Made by a program: the position numbers and the translations under genes. Below the pieces are notes generated by a model. It had not been told where the DNA came from. It searched no databases and saw nothing but the letters and a program-made list of their open reading frames with translations. 64,000 bases of DNA from Hyphomonadaceae bacterium (lineage in GTDB: Bacteria; Pseudomonadota; Alphaproteobacteria; Caulobacterales; Maricaulaceae), in NCBI GenBank assembly GCA_013001295.1, contig JABDMW010000047.1, forward strand, positions 186,001-250,000, in the 5' to 3' direction. This document shows, in pieces, positions 1 through 7,932 of this stretch (positions are counted from its first letter, which is position 1; each line of letters opens with the position of its first letter).

Positions 1-143
1 GTTTTGTAGTTTGGGAATGCGCCCTGGAAGTCGACCTTTTCGAGATCGATGAATTCAGTCTTCATCGGATCAACCAGCTCTCCGCCAATCACCAGATGCA
101 AAAGTTGTTCTGGGCCTTTTTTTTCGCCATCACGATCGGACAT
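1..143 (-). CDS. DUF4170 protein, possible independent start inside the fused frame (partial)
   Basis: An internal ATG at 143 is preceded by GGAGA about five bases upstream, a better ribosome binding site than that of the upstream GTG. The product would begin MSDRDGEKKG and carry the DUF4170-like QLLHLV and FPNY segments. It is in the same frame as the phosphatase, so the domain could be made as a free protein, as a C-terminal domain, or both. In related alphaproteobacteria a short DUF4170 gene sits between the phosphatase and the Kdo transferase/lpxK genes. Its molecular function is unknown. The window ends before its stop codon. Confidence 0.5.
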   Translation of the reverse strand, partial: MSDRDGEKKGPEQLLHLVIGGELVDPMKTEFIDLEKVDFQGAFPNYK

Positions 144-947
144 ACGTGTCTCCATTTTTTGGCCGCTCATTTGTGGCAACCCTATTTTCACTTGGTGTAA
201 TAACAAAGGGTGCAGGGCGGGGCCAGCACAAATCACGCCTCTTTTTACAACCGTATCTTCGTCATATTTGAAAGGCTCGCCAATCAGATCCGTAATTGTA
301 GCTCCGGCTTCTGATGCGATTAGACCGGCTGCAGCGAGATCCCAATCCGATTTTGGCGTGAATGAAACAGTGCCATCGCGCTGCCCGGATGCCACCATGA
401 CAATGCGGTAAGCCATCGAATTGCGAATGCTGACGTTGATATCAGGCCATCCCAAACGGCGGAATTTACGCGGATAGCCAATAAGTGTGCACATCTCGAT
501 ATCGTCGCAGCTCGTTGGATTGATGACCTTTCCATTGAGCCGCGCGCCGCCCCCAAGTGAAGCGTCGTACATTTCTTCAAGTATGGGATTGTAAACGGCA
601 GCTGCAATTGATTTGCCGTTTTCGATAACTGCGACACAGATTGTAAAATGTGGTTTGTGATCCATAAATGCGCGCGTGCCATCGATAGGATCGACCACGA
701 AGCTTCGTTTGGCATTGCGCCGGGACGTGTCATCCACTGTTTCTTCAGACAGCCACCCATAGTCAGGACGGGCCGCTTGCAGGGTTTTGAGCAAATAATT
801 GTTAACCGCGATATCCGCTTCCGTCACCGGGTTGTTTTCCGATTTGTCCCAGGCCTCGACTTCATCCTGGTAAAAATACTTTCTTGCCAGCGATCCTGCG
901 GTACGGGTCGCTTCAACGATCAATCGGAGATCCGCCTCATGATCCAC
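1..947 (-). CDS. Inositol monophosphatase family protein continuing in frame into a DUF4170 domain (partial at window edge)
   Basis: Translating the minus strand from the GTG at 947 gives one open frame that leaves the window at base 1 with no stop. Residues 1 to about 268 are an inositol monophosphatase-family phosphatase (CysQ/3'(2'),5'-bisphosphate nucleotidase or inositol-phosphatase type): the metal ligands appear as SEE near residue 67 and VDPIDGT near 85, with a later SDWDLAA motif. The frame then runs straight into a sequence (QLLHLVIGGEL, then FPNY) that resembles the small DUF4170 protein normally encoded by a separate downstream gene. The start overlaps the end of pmbA by 11 bases, so the two are co-transcribed. 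The GTG has no clear Shine-Dalgarno; an in-frame TTG lies 21 bases upstream. The phosphatase substrate cannot be decided from sequence. Confidence 0.85.
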   Translation of the reverse strand, partial: MDHEADLRLIVEATRTAGSLARKYFYQDEVEAWDKSENNPVTEADIAVNNYLLKTLQAARPDYGWLSEETVDDTSRRNAKRSFVVDPIDGTRAFMDHKPHFTICVAVIENGKSIAAAVYNPILEEMYDASLGGGARLNGKVINPTSCDDIEMCTLIGYPRKFRRLGWPDINVSIRNSMAYRIVMVASGQRDGTVSFTPKSDWDLAAAGLIASEAGATITDLIGEPFKYDEDTVVKRGVICAGPALHPLLLHQVKIGLPQMSGQKMETRMSDRDGEKKGPEQLLHLVIGGELVDPMKTEFIDLEKVDFQGAFPNYK

Positions 948-2304
948 TGGCCACCACCATTTCTTCAATCAAAAGGCTGGGTGCGCAGGTGGGTTGGTCA
1001 AATTTGAGATCGTTGGCAGGCGTCATGCCCAGATACATATCCTTGAGATTACCTGCGACCGTTATTTCACTGACGGGAAATGATGGTTCGCCGTTTTCTA
1101 TAGCGAAACCACTACAGCCAACACTGTAATCGCCCGTATTGGCATTGAGGGATGGGCCAAACATATCTGTGACCAACAATCCATTTCCGATGTCTGACAT
1201 CAGTTGCTCGGGGCTTTTTTCACCTGCATGGATATAGGTGTTGCTTGTGGAAACTCCCGGAGGTGTCCCGATGCCGCGGTGCGCGTGGCCCGTGGTTTCC
1301 AGCTTGAGCTGGTTTGCGGAAGCCGTATTTAAAATCCATGTCGTCAGCTTGCCGCTGTCGATCAGGTTCATTTTTTTTCCAGCGACACCTTCGCCGTCCC
1401 AGGGCCGAGAGCCGTGTCCACGTACCCGGTAGGGGTCATCGGTGATCGTAATCTGTTTATTGAAAACCTGCGTATCCATTGCGTCTTTCAAAAAGGAAAC
1501 ACCGCGTGAAATGGACGGACCTGAAATGGCGCTGGTGAACGCGGATACAAGGGACTTGGCAACCCTGTGATCATATATCACCGGCATGGCTGAAGAGGGC
1601 AGTTGTTTGGATCCCAGTCTCGAAAGCGCCCGGTTGGCCGCACTAAGCGCGATGCTTTCCGGCGTTGGCAAATCTTCATACCAGCGACTACCTGCGTAAT
1701 CGTAGTCCCGTTCCATAGCGCCATCTTGTTCAGCAATTGCCATGACCGACAAGCCGTGCTGGCTTGAACGCCATCCTTTGGAAAATCCGTGGCTCGTCAT
1801 GAAATACACGGCAGAACTGACGGCATAGGCAGACGCGCTGTCCGCCATACTCACGCCTGGAACACCTCGCGTGACTTGGTCAAGTATTTTTGCGCGTTCG
1901 AACAGGTCGGCAGCCTTCAATTCTGTCGCATCATAGATGTCGAGTTCCGGCACATCTGTCGCCAATCGTGCCGGATCAGCGAGCCCGCAATAGGGGTCTT
2001 CGGGGGCTAGTTTCGCCATGGCGACGGCCCGCTCGGCAAGCCTTTCCAAAGAAATACTGGAAAGATCTGAGCTTGAAACAGTCGCTTGTCTTTGCCCGAT
2101 AAAAACCCTTAATCCAACTTCCTTGCCTTCACTATTGTCGATATCTTCCAATTCTCCTTCGCGCACGCCGATAGAAAGTGATCGTCCATGAGCTGTAATT
2201 GCATCTGCGGCGTCAGCGCCGTGTTTTTTTGCCAATTTCAGGAGAGTTTCCAATGTCGGTTTTAGGCTTTCGACATCGGGGGTGTTTTTTGCAGCTTTTT
2301 TCAT
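937..2304 (-). CDS. pmbA: TldD/PmbA-family metallopeptidase subunit PmbA (TldE)
   Basis: The 455-residue product has the PmbA/TldE layout: an N-terminal half with a GREGELEDIDNSEG segment, a middle ending in SRGVSFLKDA, and a C-terminal domain with NLIDSGKLTTWILNTASANQL and GLLVTDMFGPSLN. It lacks the HExxxH zinc motif that its partner TldD carries (21962-23383 in this window). TldD and PmbA form a cytoplasmic heterodimeric protease that processes unstructured peptides such as microcin precursors and the CcdA antitoxin in E. coli. The gene's 3' end overlaps the phosphatase start. Starting at the ATG at 2304 gives the usual family length. Confidence 0.93.
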   Translation of the reverse strand: MKKAAKNTPDVESLKPTLETLLKLAKKHGADAADAITAHGRSLSIGVREGELEDIDNSEGKEVGLRVFIGQRQATVSSSDLSSISLERLAERAVAMAKLAPEDPYCGLADPARLATDVPELDIYDATELKAADLFERAKILDQVTRGVPGVSMADSASAYAVSSAVYFMTSHGFSKGWRSSQHGLSVMAIAEQDGAMERDYDYAGSRWYEDLPTPESIALSAANRALSRLGSKQLPSSAMPVIYDHRVAKSLVSAFTSAISGPSISRGVSFLKDAMDTQVFNKQITITDDPYRVRGHGSRPWDGEGVAGKKMNLIDSGKLTTWILNTASANQLKLETTGHAHRGIGTPPGVSTSNTYIHAGEKSPEQLMSDIGNGLLVTDMFGPSLNANTGDYSVGCSGFAIENGEPSFPVSEITVAGNLKDMYLGMTPANDLKFDQPTCAPSLLIEEMVVASGS

Positions 2305-2362
2305 GCGAGGGTTCTAGCCATATCACCTGCCACGGGCAAGTGCGTATCCCACTGAGTCCGGA

Positions 2363-3043
2363 CTAATTTTGCAATAAGCTCATGACGTCTTTGGGGGGAA
2401 GAGCAATTGCTTTCTTCAAGGCCTGATCGTGAACCTCGTACGGTTGACCGCCTTGCACAGAAAACTGGCCGTTATAGATGAAGAACGGAACCCCTGAGAT
2501 ACCAAGGTTTCTAAAGTAGTCGAGCTCAGCTTGCACAATTTCTCTGTCGCGACCTGATCTCAGTAATTTTTTGACCAGTTCTTGATCCATCCCCAGTTCA
2601 GCAGCAATCTCGGCAAGAACATTAACGTCACCCACGTCCCGGTTTTCGTCAAAAAATGCTTTGAATAATCGTTCAGACATCTGATGGGCGATACGCTGAC
2701 CATGCGCCCATTTCATGAGGCAGTGCGCTTTCAGCGTGTTGGGCCGCATAGGGATGCCATCAAACCGAAACCTTATTCCGAGCGCCCCGGCACCCGCTTC
2801 CAAATGGTCGCGCATCGATTTAAATTTGTCTGACGGTCCGTCGCCAAACTTCTGTTTCATATATTGTGTATAAGGAACGCCGCTCTCCGGAACCGTCGGA
2901 TCAAGCATGAACGGATGCCAATTGATCCGAACATCAAGTTCCGGGTTTTGCTCGATTGCCTGATCGAGGTGTTTTTTGCCGAACCAGCACCATGGGCAGA
3001 CTATATCTGAAACTATATCTATAATAACGGGATATGAGGCCAT
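2363..3043 (-). CDS. DsbA-family oxidoreductase, FrnE / 2-hydroxychromene-2-carboxylate isomerase-like
   Basis: A thioredoxin-fold protein of about 226 residues. The active-site CPWC lies at residues 16-19 just after the first strand, followed by WFGKKHLDQA, and the cis-proline loop GISGVPFFIYN is near the C-terminus, as in the cytoplasmic FrnE/DSBA family. There is no signal peptide. The ATG at 3043 is preferred over an in-frame TTG at 3052, because that TTG lies inside a perfect palindrome (3050-3073). No Shine-Dalgarno is visible; the hairpin occupies the place where it should be. The reaction is probably disulfide exchange or isomerisation, but the substrate is unknown. Confidence 0.85.
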   Translation of the reverse strand: MASYPVIIDIVSDIVCPWCWFGKKHLDQAIEQNPELDVRINWHPFMLDPTVPESGVPYTQYMKQKFGDGPSDKFKSMRDHLEAGAGALGIRFRFDGIPMRPNTLKAHCLMKWAHGQRIAHQMSERLFKAFFDENRDVGDVNVLAEIAAELGMDQELVKKLLRSGRDREIVQAELDYFRNLGISGVPFFIYNGQFSVQGGQPYEVHDQALKKAIALPPKDVMSLLQN

Positions 3044-3049
3044 ATAATA

Positions 3050-3073
3050 CAATAGCGGCCAAGGCCGCTATTG
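3050..3073. repeat. Perfect 11-bp inverted repeat at the FrnE-like gene start
   Basis: CAATAGCGGCC, two bases, then its exact reverse complement. It ends six bases before the ATG at 3043 and would form a very stable hairpin in the leader of the minus-strand mRNA. No T-run follows, so a terminator is unlikely. Confidence 0.75.
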
Positions 3074-3131
3074 TCGTGAAGTATTTTGAAGTTCTACCTT
3101 ACACATTTCACAGTGCTCAGATATTCGCGCC

Positions 3132-3233
3132 CTAGATAAAAACCAAAGACGGCAATAGCAGGAGACCAAGCGCGACGACTATTTGCCACGTATATGCGGA
3201 TTTAACTTCGTAGGTTTGTAGTTTCAGTTTCAT
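3132..3233 (-). CDS. Possible 33-residue single-pass membrane peptide
   Basis: A short frame starting ATG at 3233 encodes MKLKLQTYEV, then KSAYTWQ, then a hydrophobic stretch ending LLLPSLVFI. A GGGGCG element lies about four bases before the ATG and could serve as a ribosome binding site. The charged N-terminus followed by one membrane-length segment is typical of small inner-membrane peptides, but the frame is short enough to arise by chance and no relative is recognised. The rest of the gap between the FrnE-like gene and the enoyl-CoA hydratase (3074-3369) shows nothing else except A/T-rich sequence near 3300-3370. Confidence 0.3.
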   Translation of the reverse strand: MKLKLQTYEVKSAYTWQIVVALGLLLLPSLVFI

Positions 3234-3369
3234 AAGCGCCCCATATGAAAATATGTTAACTGGCGCGATTCGTTCGACGCCATGGTTAACTATAACATGA
3301 CAGGTAAGCGTGGAGTAGAAAATTTTATTGAAGCTTTTACCTTATTTACCGAATTTTCTAAATTAGAAA

Positions 3370-4152
3370 TCACTTAAACTTAGAGAAATCCGGCTTGCGG
3401 CGTGACATGAATGCGCTGGCCGCTTCTGTGAATTCTTCTGAGGATAATCGCGCGGAGAAAGCTTTGCCCTCGACAGCCATTCTGTCTGCAACAGGTTCAG
3501 GCAATCTGCGCATTAATCGCTTTGCTTCGCGTACGGCGCTCGGCGGAAGTGCAGCGAGGGCATCAATTTCTTTTTTGGCTTTTTTCTCGAGTTTCGATGC
3601 TTTGAAGACACGGGTCACAAACCCCATGCGCAAGGCATCTTTGGCGTTGATCGGTTTGGAGAGTAACAAAAGCTCAGCTGCTTGTTGGTGGCCGATAGCC
3701 GCCGGCATGAGCAGACTGGAAGCGGCTTCCGGCACCAGACCCAAAGCTGTGAATGGCGTCATGAAGCTGGCATTGGGTGAACAATAAACGAGATCGCAGT
3801 GCATGAGCATAGTAACGCCGACACCGACGGCAATGCCGTCAACGATGGCGACCATTGGGGTTTGAATTTCAGGCAGTGCCTTCAGAAACATTCTGACAGG
3901 CTGGCTGTCGGCGTGTGGTTTTGCCTCTGGGCGTTGCCCCTTCACAAAGTCCATCATATCATTTCCGGCCGTGAAGCTGCCTGGCGTGCCTTTAAAGACG
4001 ATCACACGAATGGATGGATTTACGTCTGCGTCCCGCATTGCGTCTGTGATTTTCGCATACATGGCGTGCAGGATCGCGTTCTTCTTTTCCGGGCGGTTGA
4101 ATTGGATTGTGCGGATAAATCCATCATCAGTTACAATAATATGGTCGGTCAT
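3370..4152 (-). CDS. Enoyl-CoA hydratase/isomerase family protein
   Basis: A 260-residue crotonase-fold protein. It starts with an FNRPEKKNAI segment and carries an oxyanion-hole region (GSFTAGNDMMDF), a second GIAVGVGVTML glycine-rich turn and the GLVPEAASS segment, where the family places a catalytic glutamate. Crotonases hydrate or isomerise acyl-CoA thioesters; this one could act in fatty-acid, amino-acid or aromatic degradation, and its substrate cannot be told. It lies three bases after the MarR-family gene on the same strand, which suggests that the regulator and enzyme form one unit responding to a CoA-linked or aromatic ligand (inference). Confidence 0.9.
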   Translation of the reverse strand: MTDHIIVTDDGFIRTIQFNRPEKKNAILHAMYAKITDAMRDADVNPSIRVIVFKGTPGSFTAGNDMMDFVKGQRPEAKPHADSQPVRMFLKALPEIQTPMVAIVDGIAVGVGVTMLMHCDLVYCSPNASFMTPFTALGLVPEAASSLLMPAAIGHQQAAELLLLSKPINAKDALRMGFVTRVFKASKLEKKAKKEIDALAALPPSAVREAKRLMRRLPEPVADRMAVEGKAFSARLSSEEFTEAASAFMSRRKPDFSKFK

Positions 4153-4155
4153 ATT

Positions 4156-4590
4156 TTACTCTATTCGTATGTCGCTTGCGATATTCAAAAATCGGTTGAT
4201 CGTTTCTAATTCGGTATCCGTAAAATGTGTGGATATACGTTCATCGAGTGCGCGCAGGATCTGCATGACCCGTTCGCGCGTTTGTAAGCCTTTTTCTGTT
4301 AAATGAACCGTTTTCCCCCGCCCGTCGCTTTGCAAGGATCGCCGAACAACCAAACCACTTTTCTCCATTCGGGAAACCAGTCCGGTCACAGCGGCGTTAT
4401 TGCTGCCGACGCCGTCGGCGAGCTCCGTCAATTGGCACCCGTTATGATATCCGAGATATAAAAGCGCCGTGGCTTGTGCGGGTTTCACGCTGGCCAAGGA
4501 TAACGCCTTGGATGCCTGCCGAGACAAGCGCCCATGCGCCCGGTCAAAAACCGCAAAAAGCCTTCTATGTATGGGGCGTGCTATTGCCAT
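4156..4590 (-). CDS. MarR-family transcriptional regulator
   Basis: A 144-residue winged-helix protein. The central part matches MarR proteins: QLTELADGVG, then SNNAAVTGLVSRMEKSGLV as recognition helix and turn, and a wing with RSLQSDGRGKTVHLTEKG. The ATG at 4590 with GAGG about five bases upstream is chosen over an in-frame TTG at 4611. It is directly followed by the enoyl-CoA hydratase gene, which it probably autoregulates together with itself. No clear operator palindrome was identified in the short upstream stretch. The ligand is unknown. Confidence 0.88.
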   Translation of the reverse strand: MAIARPIHRRLFAVFDRAHGRLSRQASKALSLASVKPAQATALLYLGYHNGCQLTELADGVGSNNAAVTGLVSRMEKSGLVVRRSLQSDGRGKTVHLTEKGLQTRERVMQILRALDERISTHFTDTELETINRFLNIASDIRIE

Positions 4591-4655
4591 AAAGCCTCGG
4601 TGAATGTTCAACGAAACTATTACACATATAAATTAATTTGTCGAACGCGATTCGA

Positions 4656-5165
4656 TTAAGCGGGGACGAAATCCAGGGCGACACCATTATTACAATATCG
4701 AAGTCCGGTCGGCTGTGGACCGTCTTTAAACACATGCCCTTGATGGCCACCGCAGCGTCTACAATGGTATTCGGTGCGGGGGATGACGAGTTTGAAGTCG
4801 CGTTTGGTTTTCACATTTCCTTCAATCGGTTGGAAGAAGCTTGGCCAGCCGGTCCCGCTTTCATATTTGGTTTCAGATGTGAAGAGGGGCAGGGCGCAGC
4901 CAGCACAGGCAAAGGTTCCGACGCGTTTTTCATCATTAAGCGGGCTGGTGAACGGGGCTTCGGTTCCTTCTTTGCGCAGGACGTAAAACTCCTCTTCCGT
5001 TAACCGTTCTTTCCATTGCTCTTTTGTGAGGGCTTTCCAATCTATATTTGCGTCCATTTCAGTCTCCGTTTCCAGGATGGGTTTCGCGGTGGAAGTGCCC
5101 TGTGTGCATGCCGTAACAATAGCGGCGGCGCCAAATGCGAATGTAAAATTACGTCGATCCAACAT
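4656..5165 (-). CDS. msrB: Peptide-methionine (R)-S-oxide reductase, exported lipoprotein form
   Basis: Reduces methionine-R-sulfoxide in proteins. The N-terminus (MLDRRNFTFAFGAAAIVTAC) looks like a lipoprotein signal with the lipidated cysteine at residue 20 and a twin arginine that may route it through Tat. The enzyme domain has two zinc CxxC pairs (residues 87/90 and 135/138) and the catalytic cysteine at about 158 in GLRYCNN, where the usual sequence is GLRYCIN. A strong AAGGAGAG site precedes the ATG. A cell-envelope location suits repair of periplasmic proteins. It is transcribed away from the DEAD-box helicase gene. Confidence 0.93.
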   Translation of the reverse strand: MLDRRNFTFAFGAAAIVTACTQGTSTAKPILETETEMDANIDWKALTKEQWKERLTEEEFYVLRKEGTEAPFTSPLNDEKRVGTFACAGCALPLFTSETKYESGTGWPSFFQPIEGNVKTKRDFKLVIPRTEYHCRRCGGHQGHVFKDGPQPTGLRYCNNGVALDFVPA

Positions 5166-5503
5166 AGATCTCTCCTTTTGTTAGAGCCTATATAGGAATG
5201 AATACGCGCATATTCACGTCACAGATCATAACATAAGTGTGAGAGTACGTGAATATCGCAGTTAAATTTGCTTGCGTGCCGATTCTGAACGTGGTTAGTG
5301 CGCCTATATTCACCGTGCGAAGATGACGAATGGGTTCCATTGCGTTGGCGGCGTGTGTTTCATGTGAAAATCGATCAGATTGAAACATGTTTGGATGCCG
5401 AAGGCATCGCAATTAGGCGACTTATCTGCGCAAGTTCCCCTTTAGTAAAAAATAGCCCTCCTTTGGCTTTGCCAAGGGTATTTGGCTTATATGAAAGATT
5501 ATT
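5166..5503. promoter_or_regulatory. Divergent intergenic region with a 10-bp inverted repeat (msrB / DEAD-box helicase)
   Basis: This 338-base stretch has no convincing gene. It contains ATATTCACGT at 5210-5219 and its exact reverse complement at 5247-5256, flanked by GCG on both outer sides, and a related TATATTCAC at 5305-5313. The spacing puts the arms on either side of a 27-base loop, so an operator or mRNA structure are both possible. A short frame, MKDYFEEF, overlaps the helicase start at 5491 but is probably fortuitous. Confidence 0.35.
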
Positions 5504-6979
5504 TTGAAGAATTTTAATTCTCTTGGCTTGTCCGAGCCCATCCTGCGCGCGTTGAGCGACGAGGGATATGAAACGCCAACCCCAATCCAGTCGAAGTTTA
5601 TCCCTGAGATGATCAAAGGTGGAGATCTTGTCGGTATCGCCCAAACAGGCACCGGGAAGACGGCGGCATTTCTTTTGCCGCTACTTAACCGTATTGCCCA
5701 AAACCGTAAATCGCCTACGCCAAAAGGATGCAGCGCGCTCATCGTTGTGCCAACCCGCGAATTGGCAACACAGATTGCCGACGGAATTGCAACCTATGCC
5801 AAGCACGTCCAACATTCGGCGACTGTAGTTGTCGGCGGCGTCAAACCCCATAAACAGATCAAGCGTATGGCACCGGGCGTCGATATACTTGTTGCCACGC
5901 CGGGCCGTCTTGAAGATCATCTTGGGTCTGGGCGGATACAGCTCAATTCGACGGCAACGGTTGTGCTCGATGAAGCTGACCAAATGCTTGATTTCGGGTT
6001 TGTTCCAGCGATCAGGCGGATATTGGCGAAATTACCAGCCAACCGCCAGACCGTCTTATTGTCGGCGACCATGCCAAAGCAGATCCGTAAACTCGCCAAT
6101 GAATTCCTGATAGACCCGACCGAAATCGCCGTCACGCCAGAATCGAAACCAATCGATAAAATCGAACAAACCGTCCGCCATGTTGATAAGCCGAATAAAA
6201 GCAAAATGCTCATTGAAATTTTAAAAGGCAAAGATGTCACCCGGACCATCGTTTTTTCACGAACAAAACATGGTGCCAATAAGATTTCGAAACAAATGAA
6301 TGCAGCGGGATTCAAAACTGCCGCGATTCACGGCAATAAAAGTCAAAACCAACGCGATAAAACCCTGCGAGAATTCAGGGCAGGTGAATTGGGCGTCTTG
6401 ATTGCCACGGATGTGGCAGCGCGCGGCATTGACATTGACGGGGTCACACATGTGATCAATTTTGATTTGCCTGAAGTATCGGAAGTCTATGTGCACCGGA
6501 TCGGGCGGACAGCTCGTGCCGGCGCGAGCGGTATCGCTATATCGCTTTGCGACAGTTCGCAGCGTGGGCTTTTGCGCGATGTTGAGAAACTGATTGGTCG
6601 GAAAATCCCGGTGACGGGTCCGTCCGCTCAAGAGGTCGGACCGGAAACGGAACCGGAGAAACGCGGTGGCGGGCAACGACGTCAGGGAGGTGGTCAGCGC
6701 AAGCAAAGCGGCGGGCAAAACCGCAATCGTAGTCATAATAGAAATCGCGCCCATAAGCCGGACAATAAAACATCTGAAAAACGCGGCGATTTCGATCCTG
6801 CAGCCAAACCACAAGCAAAACCTGTATCCAAACTGGCCCGCAAGCCTAAAAACCGTTCGGCCCGAAATCCAAACGAACAATCGTCAAAAAATCCGGGTAA
6901 AGGGCAAGCTTCAAAACCGAAGCGCAGTCGTAATCGACGCCGCAATAAAGGCGCTGCCCATCGTGGTAAGCCATCTTAG
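5504..6979 (+). CDS. DEAD-box ATP-dependent RNA helicase with basic low-complexity tail
   Basis: A 491-residue RhlE-like helicase. Motifs occur in order: Q-motif PTPIQ at about 25-29, Walker A AQTGTGKT at 46-53, PTRELA at 83-88, DEAD at 156-159, SAT at 187-189, and the C-terminal helicase motifs ATDVAARGID and HRIGRTARAG. From about residue 370 the protein is a long Arg/Lys/Gln/Asn-rich tail that probably binds RNA. Such helicases assist ribosome assembly and RNA decay, often in the cold. Translation must start at the TTG at 5504: an in-frame stop lies twelve bases upstream and the TTG matches the family N-terminus (xxFxSLGL). The 3' end faces ubiA across three bases. Confidence 0.93.
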   Translation: MKNFNSLGLSEPILRALSDEGYETPTPIQSKFIPEMIKGGDLVGIAQTGTGKTAAFLLPLLNRIAQNRKSPTPKGCSALIVVPTRELATQIADGIATYAKHVQHSATVVVGGVKPHKQIKRMAPGVDILVATPGRLEDHLGSGRIQLNSTATVVLDEADQMLDFGFVPAIRRILAKLPANRQTVLLSATMPKQIRKLANEFLIDPTEIAVTPESKPIDKIEQTVRHVDKPNKSKMLIEILKGKDVTRTIVFSRTKHGANKISKQMNAAGFKTAAIHGNKSQNQRDKTLREFRAGELGVLIATDVAARGIDIDGVTHVINFDLPEVSEVYVHRIGRTARAGASGIAISLCDSSQRGLLRDVEKLIGRKIPVTGPSAQEVGPETEPEKRGGGQRRQGGGQRKQSGGQNRNRSHNRNRAHKPDNKTSEKRGDFDPAAKPQAKPVSKLARKPKNRSARNPNEQSSKNPGKGQASKPKRSRNRRRNKGAAHRGKPS

Positions 6980-6982
6980 ATC

Positions 6983-7903
6983 TCAGAGCAGACCTGCGAG
7001 TACTATTCCAACGATACATAAAAGGGCAGCGCTTCGATTGGACTTGAACAAATTAAGGCAGGATCGACCGTCTTGTGGGTCTAGTTTTGACGTCTGCCAG
7101 ATCAAATGAAGTGCGAATGGTACGATCGCTAATAGCGAAACCCAGTGATTGGTTTCAACCCAACCGGTTAATAAGAGGAAAGATACGCACAGCGCATAAC
7201 AGATACCGACGCCGAGCTTCACGCGATCTCCGAACAGTCTGGCCGTCGATTTTATGCCGATCAGGGCATCATCTTCCTTGTCCTGACACGCGTAGATGGT
7301 GTCATATCCGATGGTCCAAAATACCAATCCGGCATACAAAAATAATAGGGAAGGTGATACGGCTCCTGTCTTAGCCACAAAGGCGACCAGGACGGCCCAA
7401 TTAAAAGTAAGGCCCAGCCACGCTTGCGGCCAAAACGTGATGCGTTTCATAAAAGGATAACCCGCGACAAGAGCAAGGGACGAGACAGCGATGATTTGTG
7501 CAAGACGCGGGAAAAAGGCCAGCACAATGGCGCCGATACCACATTGGATAGCAACCCATGTCCACGCCGCTTTTAAACTTACCGTTCCTGCGGGCAGGGG
7601 TCTTAAGGCTGTTCGTTCGACGCTGGCATCCAGATCCCGGTCGACAATATCATTATAGGTACAGCCGGCACCGCGCATCGCGACTGCTCCTATTGCAATT
7701 AAAACCGCGTATTTGATTTCTTCCCAACCAAGACCCTGGGAAAGGCTGGCAAATGCCAGCCCAATCCAGCCGGGAAGCGCCAAGAGCCAAAACCCGATCG
7801 GCCTGTCATATCGCGATAAGCGAAGATATGGACGCACGGATTCCGGCATGGATTCGACCCAGCCTTGTTTAACACTGTCCTTGATGATTTGATCGCGATT
7901 CAT
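6983..7903 (-). CDS. ubiA: 4-hydroxybenzoate polyprenyltransferase
   Basis: A 306-residue integral membrane prenyltransferase of ubiquinone synthesis, which attaches the polyprenyl chain to 4-hydroxybenzoate. The two aspartate-rich, Mg-diphosphate-binding motifs are visible as NDIVDRDLDA near residue 104 and YDTIYACQDKEDD near 205, between about eight hydrophobic segments. The N-terminal LRLSRYDRPIGFWLLALPGW is typical of UbiA. It is divergent from rsmE with only 29 bases between the starts, so the two promoters must overlap. Confidence 0.93.
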   Translation of the reverse strand: MNRDQIIKDSVKQGWVESMPESVRPYLRLSRYDRPIGFWLLALPGWIGLAFASLSQGLGWEEIKYAVLIAIGAVAMRGAGCTYNDIVDRDLDASVERTALRPLPAGTVSLKAAWTWVAIQCGIGAIVLAFFPRLAQIIAVSSLALVAGYPFMKRITFWPQAWLGLTFNWAVLVAFVAKTGAVSPSLLFLYAGLVFWTIGYDTIYACQDKEDDALIGIKSTARLFGDRVKLGVGICYALCVSFLLLTGWVETNHWVSLLAIVPFALHLIWQTSKLDPQDGRSCLNLFKSNRSAALLCIVGIVLAGLL

Positions 7904-7932
7904 TAGGGCTGATGTGAACGAAAAGGACGGTT

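Noticed and set aside
5491-5517. Eight-residue leader peptide overlapping the helicase start
   Set aside because: The ATG frame is too short to judge and the TTG at 5504 alone explains the helicase N-terminus.
6257-6880. Minus-strand frame of about 207 codons opposite the helicase tail
   Set aside because: It arises from the repetitive basic codons of the tail and encodes an Arg/Phe-rich sequence with no family or start signal.
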